A DNA stretch of 64,000 nt from Actinoplanes sp. M2I2 (GTDB lineage: Bacteria > Actinomycetota > Actinomycetes > Mycobacteriales > Micromonosporaceae). Where the stretch lies: positions 62,001 through 126,000 of the forward strand of contig NZ_JALPVJ010000016.1 of the NCBI RefSeq assembly GCF_023544445.1, written 5' to 3'. Position numbers and translations under genes: made by a program. The notes under the pieces are model-generated. The model worked only from the letters and a program-made list of their open reading frames with translations, made no database searches and was not told where the DNA came from. Numbering within the stretch: position 1 is the first letter of the stretch; every line of letters starts with the position of its first letter. Below are positions 16,856 through 24,731 of the stretch, one piece after another.

Positions 16856-17851
16856 TCAGTACTGACGGGACGGCAGAGCTTCCTTGGCCTGCTCCGGCGT
16901 GAAGGTGGTCTCCTTGGTGATCACCCGCTGCGGGATGGTCTCGCCGCCCTTGGCCTTCTTGACCAGGTCCATCAGCTGTGGGCCGAGGAGCGGGCTGCAC
17001 TCCACAATGAAGTTGATCTTGTTTTCGGAGAGCGCCGTCATGCCGTCCTTGACCGCGTCGACCGTGATGATCTTGATGTCCGTACCGGGCTTCTTGCCGG
17101 CCGCCTCGATGGCCTCGATCGCGCCGAGCCCCATGTCGTCGTTGTGGGCGTAGAGCACGTCGATGTCCGGCTGCGACTTGAGGAAGGTCTCCATCACGGC
17201 CTTGCCGTCGGTCCGGGTGAACTGACCGGTCTGCGAGGCGACGACCTTGAACTTGGGGTCGGCCTTGATGACCTCGGCGAAGCCCGACTTGCGGTCGTTG
17301 GCCGGCGCGGCGCCGGGCGAGCCCTGCAGCTCGACGATGTTGACCGGGTCGCTCTTGCCCTCGTACTCCTTGACCAGCCACTGGCCGGCCTTCTTGCCCT
17401 CCTCGACGAAGTCCGAGCCGATGAAGGTCTTGTAGAGCGTGGTGTCCGGGTCGTCGATCGCGCGGTCGGTCAGGATCACCGGGATGTTGGCGTCCTTGGC
17501 CTCCTTGAGCACGGTGCCCCACCCGCTCTCGACCACCGGCGAGAAGGCGATGACGTCGACCCGCTGGGTGATGAAGTTGCGGATGGCCTTGATCTGGTTC
17601 TCCTGCTTGCCCTGGGCGTCGGAGAACTTGAGATCGATGCCGGCCGAGGCGGCCGACTCCTGCACGGACTTGGTGTTGGCCGTACGCCAGCCGCTCTCGG
17701 CGCCGACCTGCGAGAAGCCGAGCGTGATCTTGTCATCGCCGCCACCGCCGCTGTTGCCGCCGGAACCGGCTTCGTCGCTGGCACCACAACCCGCGACGGC
17801 CGAGGTGAGCAGCAGCCCACCGGCGACCGCGAGGGAAAGTCTTCTGAGCAC
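16856..17851 (-). CDS. Sugar-binding lipoprotein of ABC transporter (YtfQ-like)
   Basis: A 331-aa extracellular solute-binding protein. It has a lipoprotein signal (RRLSLAVAGGLLL then SAVAGC), with the lipidated Cys at about residue 23, a G/S/D-rich linker, and a periplasmic-binding-protein type 1 fold starting ITLGFSQVGAESGWR (about 42). VIAFSPVVESGW, VILTDRAID and YAHNDDMGLGAIEAIEAAG are the family's ligand-contact blocks and match YtfQ, which binds galactofuranose and related furanoses. I chose the GTG at 17851 because AGGAGGA is four bases upstream; the in-frame ATG at 17878 precedes that site. A perfect palindrome (17880-17893) lies just upstream, an obvious operator for the divergent LacI-type gene. 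Confidence 0.92.
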   Translation of the reverse strand: MLRRLSLAVAGGLLLTSAVAGCGASDEAGSGGNSGGGGDDKITLGFSQVGAESGWRTANTKSVQESAASAGIDLKFSDAQGKQENQIKAIRNFITQRVDVIAFSPVVESGWGTVLKEAKDANIPVILTDRAIDDPDTTLYKTFIGSDFVEEGKKAGQWLVKEYEGKSDPVNIVELQGSPGAAPANDRKSGFAEVIKADPKFKVVASQTGQFTRTDGKAVMETFLKSQPDIDVLYAHNDDMGLGAIEAIEAAGKKPGTDIKIITVDAVKDGMTALSENKINFIVECSPLLGPQLMDLVKKAKGGETIPQRVITKETTFTPEQAKEALPSRQY

Positions 17852-17879
17852 TGGATCCTCCTGAATGTGAAGGCGCATG

Positions 17880-17893
17880 TGTGAACGTTCACA
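17880..17893. promoter_or_regulatory. Palindromic operator candidate TGTGAACGTTCACA
   Basis: A perfect 14-bp palindrome with a central CG, the form bound by LacI-family regulators. It lies 29 bp upstream of the binding-protein GTG, where a repressor would block the transport/catabolic operon. The neighbouring LacI protein at 18281 is the most likely ligand. The regulator assignment is inference. Confidence 0.75.
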
Positions 17894-18183
17894 GGGCTGA
17901 GGTCCGGCGCCTCGCGGGGAAGACGGGCGGCCGGCGAAGGGGAGCTTTCGTTGCGGCGAGTCGCTGTGGTGTCACCCTCAGGACCCGCGTTCCGGAAGTG
18001 TTACCGTTCTCAACCAGCGAGTCAAGGCTTCAACACCGGTTTGTTACCGACAGATTGCCGAATCCCGCAACGTGCAGCAAGACGCCACCCGGATCGATGG
18101 ACACGGCTCGCTCGAGCCTTACACTGTGCGCGCTCACATCGGGCGATCCGACCCCTCGCCGGTGGGCCCGCGTTCCGGTTCCC

Positions 18184-18267
18184 CGCGTCACCCGTAACGC
18201 CTTTCGCATCACCCGTAATGCTTCTCGCGTCACCTGTAGCGCTTCTCGCGTCACCTGTAGCGCGGTC
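18184..18267. repeat. Four tandem 21-bp units upstream of the LacI gene
   Basis: Units begin at 18184, 18205, 18226 and 18247 and follow the pattern CGCRTCACCYGTARYGCYTYT, with the last unit altered at its end. Twenty-one base pairs is two helical turns, so equivalent positions face the same side of the DNA. The array ends just before the GGAGG of the LacI gene. Confidence 0.9.
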
Positions 18268-18280
18268 GTGGAGGTTTTCT

Positions 18281-19345
18281 TTGCCATCCGAGAAGCCCGC
18301 AGCCGACGGCGGCCCCGCCGTGACGGCCCGGCCCCGCCTCACCGTCATGCGCGACGTCGCCAAGCTGGCCGGCGTCTCGCACCAGACCGTGTCGCGCGTC
18401 CTCAACAACCACCCCAACGTCCGGCACGAGACCCGCGAGCGGGTGCTCGACGCCATGCGCTCGCTCAACTACCGCCGCAACCTGGCCGCGCGCACGCTGG
18501 TCACCCGGCAGTCCGACACCCTGGGCATCATCGGCTTCGAGACCACGCTGTTCGGTCCCGCTTCCATGCTGTACGGCATAGAGAGCGCAGCCCGGGCCGC
18601 CGGATACATGGTGAGCATCGCGTCGGTGCGTGACCTCGACCGCCGGCAGGTGCTGGAGGCGGTCGACCGGCTGACCCAGCACTCGGTCGACGGGGTCATC
18701 GCCATCGCCCCGAAGCAGTCGGTGAATCAGGCCCTGGCCCAGGCCCCGCCGTCCCTGCAGTGCGTGGCCGTCGGCGGGGCGGGCGAGTCGGACGCCGCCC
18801 CGACGGTCTCCATCGACAACGCGGCCGGCGCCCGCCTGGCCACCCAGCACCTACTCGACCTCGGCCACGCCACCGTCCACCACGCGGCCGGCCCGGCCGA
18901 CTGGCCCGAGTCGGTGGAACGGATCGAGGGCTGGCGCCGGACCCTCTACGCGGCCGGCGCGGTGGTGCCGGCGGTCGAGCACGGCTGGTGGGACGCCGAG
19001 TCGGGCTATGCCCAGGGCCGGGCGATGGCCCAGGACCCGGCCGTCACCGCGATCTTCTGCGCGAACGACCGGATCGCCCTCGGGGTGTTGCGGGCCCTGC
19101 ACGAGGCCGGCCGGCGGGTGCCCGAGGACGTGAGCGTGGTCGGCTTCGACGACATGCCCGACTCGGGGTTCTTCGTGCCGCCGCTGACCACGGTCCACCA
19201 GGACTTCGCCGAACTGGGCCGCCGTAGCCTGTCGCTGCTGCTGGAGCACATGGCCACCGCCCCCGAGGTGCCACCACCCGACCGCATCCTGGTCGCTCCC
19301 CAGCTGGTCGTCCGCACGAGCAGCGGCCCCCGGCGCGCGCCCTGA
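18281..19345 (+). CDS. LacI-family transcriptional regulator, probable arabinose-operon repressor
   Basis: A 354-aa regulator. The helix-turn-helix reads RDVAKLAGVSHQTVSRVLN (about residues 24-42), followed by the hinge region and an effector domain beginning LGIIGFETTLFGPASM (about 80). FCANDRIALGVLRA (about 262) and VSVVGFDDMPDSGF (about 288) are standard family blocks. I use the TTG at 18281 because GGAGG lies six bases upstream; a GTG at about 18320 is possible, and the open frame further upstream only crosses the 21-bp repeats. It is divergent from the arabinose transport operon with an operator-like palindrome between them, which suggests local repression relieved by a sugar. Sequence similarity to the regulators at 8257 and 19571 indicates a local expansion of one subfamily. 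Confidence 0.9.
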   Translation: MPSEKPAADGGPAVTARPRLTVMRDVAKLAGVSHQTVSRVLNNHPNVRHETRERVLDAMRSLNYRRNLAARTLVTRQSDTLGIIGFETTLFGPASMLYGIESAARAAGYMVSIASVRDLDRRQVLEAVDRLTQHSVDGVIAIAPKQSVNQALAQAPPSLQCVAVGGAGESDAAPTVSIDNAAGARLATQHLLDLGHATVHHAAGPADWPESVERIEGWRRTLYAAGAVVPAVEHGWWDAESGYAQGRAMAQDPAVTAIFCANDRIALGVLRALHEAGRRVPEDVSVVGFDDMPDSGFFVPPLTTVHQDFAELGRRSLSLLLEHMATAPEVPPPDRILVAPQLVVRTSSGPRRAP

Positions 19346-19570
19346 TCCCCCACCCGGCGTCGCACGACAGCTCCGCGACGGCAACGCCCGGCGAGCACTG
19401 ATCCTCAGTCGCTCCCTTCCCCGCGACATGGTGGGACCGCTCCCGCGACGGCGGCGCCCGGGGCGATGACACCGGGCGCGTTGTGATTTCCGCGGCGCGG
19501 CGTACCCGCACGTCACAGCCGTGGCCGGTGAGGAGATATCCTGCCCGGAACCAGGGGATGCGGGGTACGG

Positions 19571-20593
19571 GTGAGCGTGAAACGCGGGCGGCCGCCGGGC
19601 ATGATGGATGTCGCCAGGCTGGCGGGAGTGTCGCACCAGACCGTGTCCCGGGTCCTCAACGAGCATCCCAACGTCAGCGAGCCCACCCGCCTCAAGGTGC
19701 GCGCGGCGATCGCCGAACTGGGCTACCGCCCCAACCGCACGGCCCGCGCCCTGGTCACCGGCACGTCCAAGGTGATCGGCGTCGTCGCGCCGAACACCGC
19801 GCTCTACGGCCCGGCCTCGATGCTCACGGCCTTCGAGCAGGCGGCGCAGGACAGCGGCTTCGCGGTGAACGTGGGCAGCGTCCGCAGCCTCAACGAACGC
19901 TCCATCGCCGACGCCGTCGAACGCCACCTCGACCAGCGCGTCGCCGGCCTGGTCGTGATCGCCCCCGTGGCCAGCGCCGGCCCCGCCCTGGCCCGCCTCC
20001 CCGAGGACATCCCGCTGGTCACGATCGACGGCGATCCGGAACGGGCCAGCACCCTCGTGACGGTCGACCAGGTGGCCGGCGCCCGGGCCGCCACCGAGCA
20101 CCTGCTGGCGGCCGGCCACTCCACGGTCTGGCACATCTCCGGCCCGGCCGACTGGTTCGACGCCGCCGGTCGCGTGCGCGGCTGGCAGGAAGCCCTGCAG
20201 GACGCCGGCGCCGAACAGCCGCCCCTGCTGACCGGCGACTGGAGCGCCGAGTCGGGCTACCGCAACGGCAAGCTGCTGGCCCGCCTCGACGAGGTGACGG
20301 CGATCTTCACCGCCAACGACCACATCGCACTGGGCCTGCTGCGCGCCCTGAGCGAGCACGGCCGCCGGGTGCCCGAGGAGATCAGCATCGTCGGCTTCGA
20401 CGACGTGCCGCAGGCGGCCTACTACTCACCCCCGCTCACCACCGTCCGCCCCGACTTCGACGCGGTGGCCACGGCCAGCGTCGAACTGCTGCTCGCCCAG
20501 ATCGAGTCCGGGGCCCCCGACCTGACCGCCCGCCGCACGATCGCCCCCACCCTGGTCTCCCGCGACAGCGTCGCCCCGCCCCCCAGCCGCTGA
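19571..20593 (+). CDS. LacI-family transcriptional regulator
   Basis: A 340-aa full-length regulator with DVARLAGVSHQTVSRVLNEHP (from about residue 13) as the DNA-binding helix-turn-helix and an effector domain starting VIGVVAPNTALYGPASM (about 67). FTANDHIALGLLRA and ISIVGFDDVPQAAY are present. It is the closest relative of the DNA-binding-less protein at 8257 (both have IGVVAxNTxLYGPASM and STVWH/RTVWH in equivalent places). It starts at a GTG with a weak purine-rich leader. No target gene follows; a LacI-type palindrome at 20829 lies 235 bp downstream. It may control the same sugar operon or distant genes. Confidence 0.9.
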   Translation: MSVKRGRPPGMMDVARLAGVSHQTVSRVLNEHPNVSEPTRLKVRAAIAELGYRPNRTARALVTGTSKVIGVVAPNTALYGPASMLTAFEQAAQDSGFAVNVGSVRSLNERSIADAVERHLDQRVAGLVVIAPVASAGPALARLPEDIPLVTIDGDPERASTLVTVDQVAGARAATEHLLAAGHSTVWHISGPADWFDAAGRVRGWQEALQDAGAEQPPLLTGDWSAESGYRNGKLLARLDEVTAIFTANDHIALGLLRALSEHGRRVPEEISIVGFDDVPQAAYYSPPLTTVRPDFDAVATASVELLLAQIESGAPDLTARRTIAPTLVSRDSVAPPPSR

Positions 20594-21055
20594 CACATCG
20601 CCCTTTCGCGCGCGACCCGATAACCCGCTCACCGCGCGACCGGCCTGGTACAACCGCACCCCGCTTCCCACACACGGCGCCCACCCACCCACAGCCGTCC
20701 CGCCCCGCAGCCGCCCCGCCAGCGCAGCCGTCCTGCCGCCGCGCACGCACACCCACGGCGATCCGGGCCCGCTATCGCGTACTCGCCGTGGCAGAACTGT
20801 CTCACCTCTGTACCGGCCCGAAAGAATCTGTTAGCGTTAACAGGTCTCGCCAGGGTCGCTGACCTGTGGCGCTGACATGGGAAGAGGACCCGGCTGGGGG
20901 CGTCAAGGGGAGGATGACCCCGGCTGGGTGCCCAATGTAGCGGCCGAAGTCCCAACCGAGCGGTCCCGGCTCGCCATGGGCATTGCTGTGAACATCCCCC
21001 AACCGGCCCGCTCGACGCCATCGTCGTCCCGGTCGGCGGGGGCGGGCATCAAGCC
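20594..21055. other. 462-bp gap holding an isolated operator
   Basis: The gap lies between the LacI gene stop and the stop of the oppositely oriented response-regulator gene. Candidate frames here are proline- or arginine-rich shadows without ribosome sites. The only recognisable element is the operator-like palindrome at 20829-20842. No gene begins downstream of it on either strand within reach, so a former target gene may have been lost. Confidence 0.5.
20829..20842. promoter_or_regulatory. LacI-type operator candidate TGTTAGCGTTAACA
   Basis: A near-perfect palindrome: flanking C and G extend it to 16 bp, and only the central pair of positions breaks symmetry. The form TGTTA-N4-TAACA with a central CG is the classic actinobacterial LacI-family site. 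It matches 11 of 14 positions of TGTTACCGTTCTCA at 17999. Confidence 0.65.
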
Positions 21056-21724
21056 TCAAGCCTGGTCTGTCGGAGACGTCAGACCGGCGGACCGCGCCAG
21101 GAGGCCGGCCTGGGTGCGGTTGGCACAGCCGAGCTTGTCGAACAGCTGGGACACATAACCTTTGACCGTCGTCTCGGACAGGAACAGACGGCGGGCAACG
21201 TCGGCGTTGGACAGACCGTCACCAAGGGCAATCAGGACATCGCGGTCGCGGTCGGTCAGAGCGGCGATGCGGGCGAGTGCCGCCTCGCGCTCGTCCTGGG
21301 CGGTGGCCGACACCCCGACCAGACCGTCCTTCGCGATCGGGGACAGGACGGTGTGCCCCCGTGCGGCCACCCGGATCAGGTCGAGCAGATCGCCCGGCGG
21401 CGTCGACTTGACCAGGTAGCCGGCCGCGCCGGCCCGGAGCGCGCGGATCACGTAGCTGTCGGCGTCGAACGTCGTCAGCACGAGCACGACCGGTGGCGAG
21501 GGCAACGCCCGGATGCGCGCGGTGGCCGCGAGTCCGTCCACACCGGGCATGCGCAGATCCATCAGCACGAGATCAGGCCGTTGCCGCACCACGGTTTCGG
21601 CCGCCTCGGCCCCGTCCGAGGCCGTCCCGACCACCACGATGTCCGGTGCGGCGGCGAGGATGGTGCCGAGATGACGGCACACCAGTGGCTCGTCGTCGAC
21701 GATGAGCACCCGGATCTCGGTCAC
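21056..21724 (-). CDS. NarL/FixJ-family response regulator
   Basis: A 222-aa two-component response regulator. The receiver domain has the acidic pair VDDEP (about residue 10), the phosphoacceptor Asp in LVLMDLRMPG (about 56), TTFDAD (about 85) and Lys in LVKSTPP (about 108). A LuxR-type helix-turn-helix follows at about 150-205 (LTDRDRDVLIALGDGLSNADVA onward, ending KLGCANRTQA). Its ATG overlaps the stop of the partner kinase gene (ATGA). The likely local target is the divergent hydrolase gene at 23049, which shares an inverted repeat in its promoter region. Confidence 0.93.
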   Translation of the reverse strand: MTEIRVLIVDDEPLVCRHLGTILAAAPDIVVVGTASDGAEAAETVVRQRPDLVLMDLRMPGVDGLAATARIRALPSPPVVLVLTTFDADSYVIRALRAGAAGYLVKSTPPGDLLDLIRVAARGHTVLSPIAKDGLVGVSATAQDEREAALARIAALTDRDRDVLIALGDGLSNADVARRLFLSETTVKGYVSQLFDKLGCANRTQAGLLARSAGLTSPTDQA

Positions 21725-22917
21725 CGCGCCCCCCGGTCGGCCCGCACGGTCGTGGGCATCACGGTCTCGAGCCGGAAGCCACCCGATCCGTCAGGGCCGA
21801 CGTCGAGCGTTCCGCCGATCGACTCGACCCGCTCCCGCAACCCGGCCAGCCCGGCCCCGCTCCCCCGGGCACACAACGACGGCCGACCGGCCCCGTTGTG
21901 GACGACGATGCGCAGGCGCTCGGGATGGTATTGCGCATCGACCCGTACGGCGGCGCCACTCGCATGTTTGCGCGCGTTCGTCAGCGCCTCGCGCACCACG
22001 CGATAGGCCGTCCGGCCGGTCACCCGGGACAGCCCCGTCGGCTCGCCGGCCACCACGAGTTCTACCTGCTGCCCGGCCCGCCCGGCCTCGTCGACCAGCT
22101 CGGCGAGCGGCGGCAAGGACGTCTCGTCCAGTGGTGTCTCCGTCGGCGGGCCGCCCCGCCGCAGCACCCCGACCAGCTCGCGCAGCTCGTCGAGCGCCAG
22201 GGCGCCGTTCGCCCGCAGGTCTTCCGCGGCGGCTCGGATGTCGTCGTCGGCCGCTTGGACCGTCAGCGCGCCGGCCTGCAACGTCATCAGCGTGACGCGA
22301 TGCGCGACCAGATCGTGCAGCTCGGCGGCCAAGCGGGCGCGTTCCTCGGCCCGGGCCTGCTCCGCCCGCCACCACTGCTCCCGCTCGGCCCGCTCGGCCC
22401 GCTCGGCGAGCAGCTGCATCTTGCGGCGCCGGGCCGCGAGATAGAGGGCGAACAGCGGCGCGACCGCACTGTGCAACAGGCCGTTGACCACGAGACTCGC
22501 CGTCGGCTCCCACGGTCTCGTGCTGACCACGGCCAACAGCCCGATCAACGTCCAGATGACCGCCGACCAGGCGCGCGGAACGCCTCGCTCGGTGATGTTC
22601 TCCACCACCACGGACAGCGCGATCGGAACCCAGGCGCTCACCGACAGCAGCGCCTCGGCTGTCGCCGTCGGCGCGGCGAACGCCACGAAGGTCTGCACGA
22701 GCGCGGAGGCGACGATGGTCACCGCTGTGGCCGTCGGCCGGCGTCGCCGCAACAGCACGACTGCGGAGGTCACCGTCTGAATCGCGACGACCGTCCAGAC
22801 GTACGCCGAGGAAGGTGCCGGCCCGGTGACGAGCGCAGTCAGCACGCCGCCGAGCGCCGCTGCCGCAACGAGCACGGACAGCAGCACGCCGTCGATCAGC
22901 ACGTCACGCCGCTTCAT
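21721..22917 (-). CDS. DesK-type sensor histidine kinase
   Basis: A 398-aa kinase with about five N-terminal membrane helices (residues 1-160), a coiled linker rich in R, E and A, and a HisKA_3 dimerisation domain with the phosphoacceptor His in LAAELHDLVAHRVT (about 212). The HATPase domain follows: NARKHASGAAV (about 308) and GSGAGLAGLRERV (about 350). It phosphorylates the NarL-type regulator translated from the same message with a four-base overlap. I chose the ATG at 22917 because the upstream in-frame start at 22977 would run through the inverted repeat in the promoter region. There is no clear ribosome-binding sequence, so the message may be leaderless. The signal is unknown. Confidence 0.92.
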   Translation of the reverse strand: MKRRDVLIDGVLLSVLVAAAALGGVLTALVTGPAPSSAYVWTVVAIQTVTSAVVLLRRRRPTATAVTIVASALVQTFVAFAAPTATAEALLSVSAWVPIALSVVVENITERGVPRAWSAVIWTLIGLLAVVSTRPWEPTASLVVNGLLHSAVAPLFALYLAARRRKMQLLAERAERAEREQWWRAEQARAEERARLAAELHDLVAHRVTLMTLQAGALTVQAADDDIRAAAEDLRANGALALDELRELVGVLRRGGPPTETPLDETSLPPLAELVDEAGRAGQQVELVVAGEPTGLSRVTGRTAYRVVREALTNARKHASGAAVRVDAQYHPERLRIVVHNGAGRPSLCARGSGAGLAGLRERVESIGGTLDVGPDGSGGFRLETVMPTTVRADRGAR

Positions 22918-22959
22918 GGGCCCGACGCTACCGGTCGGGGCGAGGGGGCGGACCCTACC

Positions 22960-22984
22960 AAAGTAGGGGCCAGGCACCTACTTT
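22960..22984. promoter_or_regulatory. Inverted repeat between two-component genes and hydrolase
   Basis: AAAGTAGG (22960-22967) and CCTACTTT (22977-22984) are exact reverse complements 9 bp apart. An overlapping CCTAC-CAAA-GTAGG element begins at 22954. The site lies between divergent starts at 22917 and 23049, a natural place for the response regulator to bind. Confidence 0.6.
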
Positions 22985-23048
22985 CTCCGCTGCCGCGGAC
23001 CGGCCGCCCTCGGGCTGAATGGAGGCGACAACAGCGAAGGAGAAGGCC

Positions 23049-24014
23049 ATGACGACCACGACGACGACCATGACCAGGATGACGAGGCGGGGGCTGCTCG
23101 GCGCCGCCGCCGGCGCTGCGGCGGTAACCGCCACACCGGCCGTCGCCCGGGGCAGCCGGCCGCCGCGCCGCGAGGTGACCACCTTCGTGCTGGTGACCGG
23201 GGCCAACGGGGCGCCGACCGGCGACGCCGAGCTCACCCTGCGCGGCCACCGCACGGTCGGCGTCGAGCTGCCCGGTCACGGGGTCGGCGCCGGCCAGTTC
23301 CGCCGCTCCTATCAGGCCCCGCAAGATCTGGCCGCGCTGGCGACCGAGCCGTCACCGATGGCCGGCATCACCCTGGACGACTACGTCGCGGCGACCGTGG
23401 CCGTGGTGCGCCGCGCGGCCCGCCTCGGCCCGGTGATCCTGTGGGGCGGCAGCATGGGCGGCGCCACGGTCAGCCGGGTCGCCAACGAGGTGCCGGGATT
23501 GATCAGCCGGTTGGTCTACAGCTCCGCCTTCTGCTGCGTCGACCTGCCGACGGTGGGTGACTATCTGCAGACCCCCGAGGCGGCCGGCACCCTGATTCTC
23601 GGGCTGGGCGGCGCCTCGGTGGGCGATCCGCGGGTGATCGGCGCGACGCGGACGAACTTCCGCACGAACGATCCCGCCGTGCTGGCGAAGCTGAAGGAGG
23701 CGCTGTGCGCGGACGCCACCGAGGCGGAGTTCATGTCCATGTTGAACGGCTCCCATCCCGACGAGTCGTCGCAGGTGCCCCTGGCAGACGCGCGCGGCCA
23801 CAAGAAAACGTGGGGAACGATCCCGCGGACCTATATCCGGCACACCCGCGACCGGATGATCCCCCTCCCTCTGCAGGACAGGATGATCGCCGAGGCAGAC
23901 CGGCTCACTCCGGCCAACACGTTCGACGTCCGGTCGGTCGCCACCTCGCACGCGGCCGACCAGGCCGGTTGGGCCGCATCGGTCGACATCCTCGACGAGC
24001 TGGCCCGCCGATGA
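23049..24014 (+). CDS. Tat-exported alpha/beta hydrolase
   Basis: A 321-aa protein with a twin-arginine-type signal (MTRRGLLGAAAG, then an Ala-rich stretch ending TPAVA near residue 37), so export in folded form is likely. The hydrolase domain has VLVTGANGAP (about 50), ELPGHGVGAG (about 75) and the nucleophile motif WGGSMGGA (about 136). The family is that of salicylate- and hydroxynitrile-lyase-like esterases. The final catalytic His is probably in the TSHAADQAG segment near residue 303. GAAGGAGAAGG precedes the ATG at 23049. It is divergent from a two-component system, which probably controls it. Confidence 0.85.
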   Translation: MTTTTTTMTRMTRRGLLGAAAGAAAVTATPAVARGSRPPRREVTTFVLVTGANGAPTGDAELTLRGHRTVGVELPGHGVGAGQFRRSYQAPQDLAALATEPSPMAGITLDDYVAATVAVVRRAARLGPVILWGGSMGGATVSRVANEVPGLISRLVYSSAFCCVDLPTVGDYLQTPEAAGTLILGLGGASVGDPRVIGATRTNFRTNDPAVLAKLKEALCADATEAEFMSMLNGSHPDESSQVPLADARGHKKTWGTIPRTYIRHTRDRMIPLPLQDRMIAEADRLTPANTFDVRSVATSHAADQAGWAASVDILDELARR

Positions 24015-24065
24015 TCGGGGTGCGTGTCGGCCCGCGGGCCGGCGGGTCTGCAAGCGGGTCCAACC

Positions 24066-24130
24066 CGGCGGGCCGGAACGTGTCCAATCGGCGGGCCGGA
24101 ACGTGTCCAATCGGCGGGCCGGAACGTGAC
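24066..24130. repeat. 23-bp tandem repeat, nearly three copies
   Basis: Units at 24066-24088 and 24089-24111 are identical (starting CGGCGGGCCGGAACGTGTCC), and a third matches for 17 bases from 24112. The array lies between convergent genes. Each unit contains a GGCCGG core, so the transcript could fold, but I see no standard terminator. Confidence 0.9.
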
Positions 24131-24153
24131 CGGCCCGCCGTGCGAGGGACGGC

Positions 24154-24573
24154 TCAGGCTCGCTCGAGCACGACGACCGGGATCTCGCGCGAGGTCTTCG
24201 TCTGGTATTCGTCGTAGTCGGGCCAGACCTCGGTCATCTTGGCCCACATCTCCGGCTTCTCCTCGGGCGTCGCCACGCGCGCGGTCGCCGGGAAGCGGTC
24301 GCCCTTGATCTGGACCTCGACCGCCGGCTCTTCCCGCAGGTTCACGAACCACGCGGGAGGCGCCTCGGCGCCGCCCTTCGACGCGACCACCAGGTAGGCG
24401 CCGTTGTGCTCGCGGAAGATGAGCGCGTGTGAACGCTGCTCGCCTGTCTTCCGGCCCCTGGTGAACAGGATGAGGATCTCGGTCCCGTTACGCCAGTAAT
24501 AGCCGTCCTCGCCGTCGGTCTCCAGATAACGAGCAACGTGCGGAGGTCCGTGCAGTTCAGTCGCTGAAGTCAC
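24154..24573 (-). CDS. F420-dependent nitroreductase-family protein (DDN-like)
   Basis: A 139-aa protein of the deazaflavin (F420)-dependent reductase family, small split-barrel enzymes mostly found in actinobacteria. ILILFTRGRKTGEQRSHAL (from about residue 33) and YLVVASKGGAEAPPAW (from about 60) are the conserved cofactor-binding blocks, followed by NLREEPAVEVQIKG. It uses reduced F420 to reduce quinones or nitro compounds in studied relatives; the substrate here is unknown. The GTG at 24573 gives the usual family N-terminus (TSATELHGPPHVARYLET); the frame is open 20 codons further with no support. It is a single gene converging on the hydrolase. Confidence 0.88.
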   Translation of the reverse strand: MTSATELHGPPHVARYLETDGEDGYYWRNGTEILILFTRGRKTGEQRSHALIFREHNGAYLVVASKGGAEAPPAWFVNLREEPAVEVQIKGDRFPATARVATPEEKPEMWAKMTEVWPDYDEYQTKTSREIPVVVLERA

Positions 24574-24731
24574 CCGCGGAAGGTACCCCGGGACTGCCAC
24601 GTCAATCCGTGTTCCGTCCGATGGCCCGGACACGCGGTCGCGGTCACCGGATCGGCCGGCAACACCCGGACACGAACGCCCCCGTGCCCTGGTCCGGCAG
24701 GGTGCTGGTCAGCAACCGCCCGCCGAGCTCC

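Larger units (their letters stand above)
17852..18280. promoter_or_regulatory. Divergent control region of arabinose operon and LacI gene
   Basis: This 429-bp gap separates the binding-protein gene (leftward) from the LacI gene (rightward). It holds a perfect palindrome at 17880-17893, two TGTTACCG elements at 17999-18006 and 18042-18049, and a four-copy 21-bp repeat at 18184-18267. No gene is supported in it, although the frame of the LacI gene is open across the right half. It should contain both promoters; I could not fix -10 and -35 boxes with confidence. Confidence 0.7.

Noticed and set aside
17951..18280. N-terminal extension of the LacI gene through the 21-bp repeats
   Set aside because: The frame is open only because the repeat length is a multiple of three; a GGAGG ribosome site precedes the TTG at 18281 and the helix-turn-helix follows at the normal distance.
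20877..21158. 93-codon ORF after the orphan operator as the lost target gene
   Set aside because: It overlaps the response-regulator gene antisense, has no ribosome site and no coding bias of its own.
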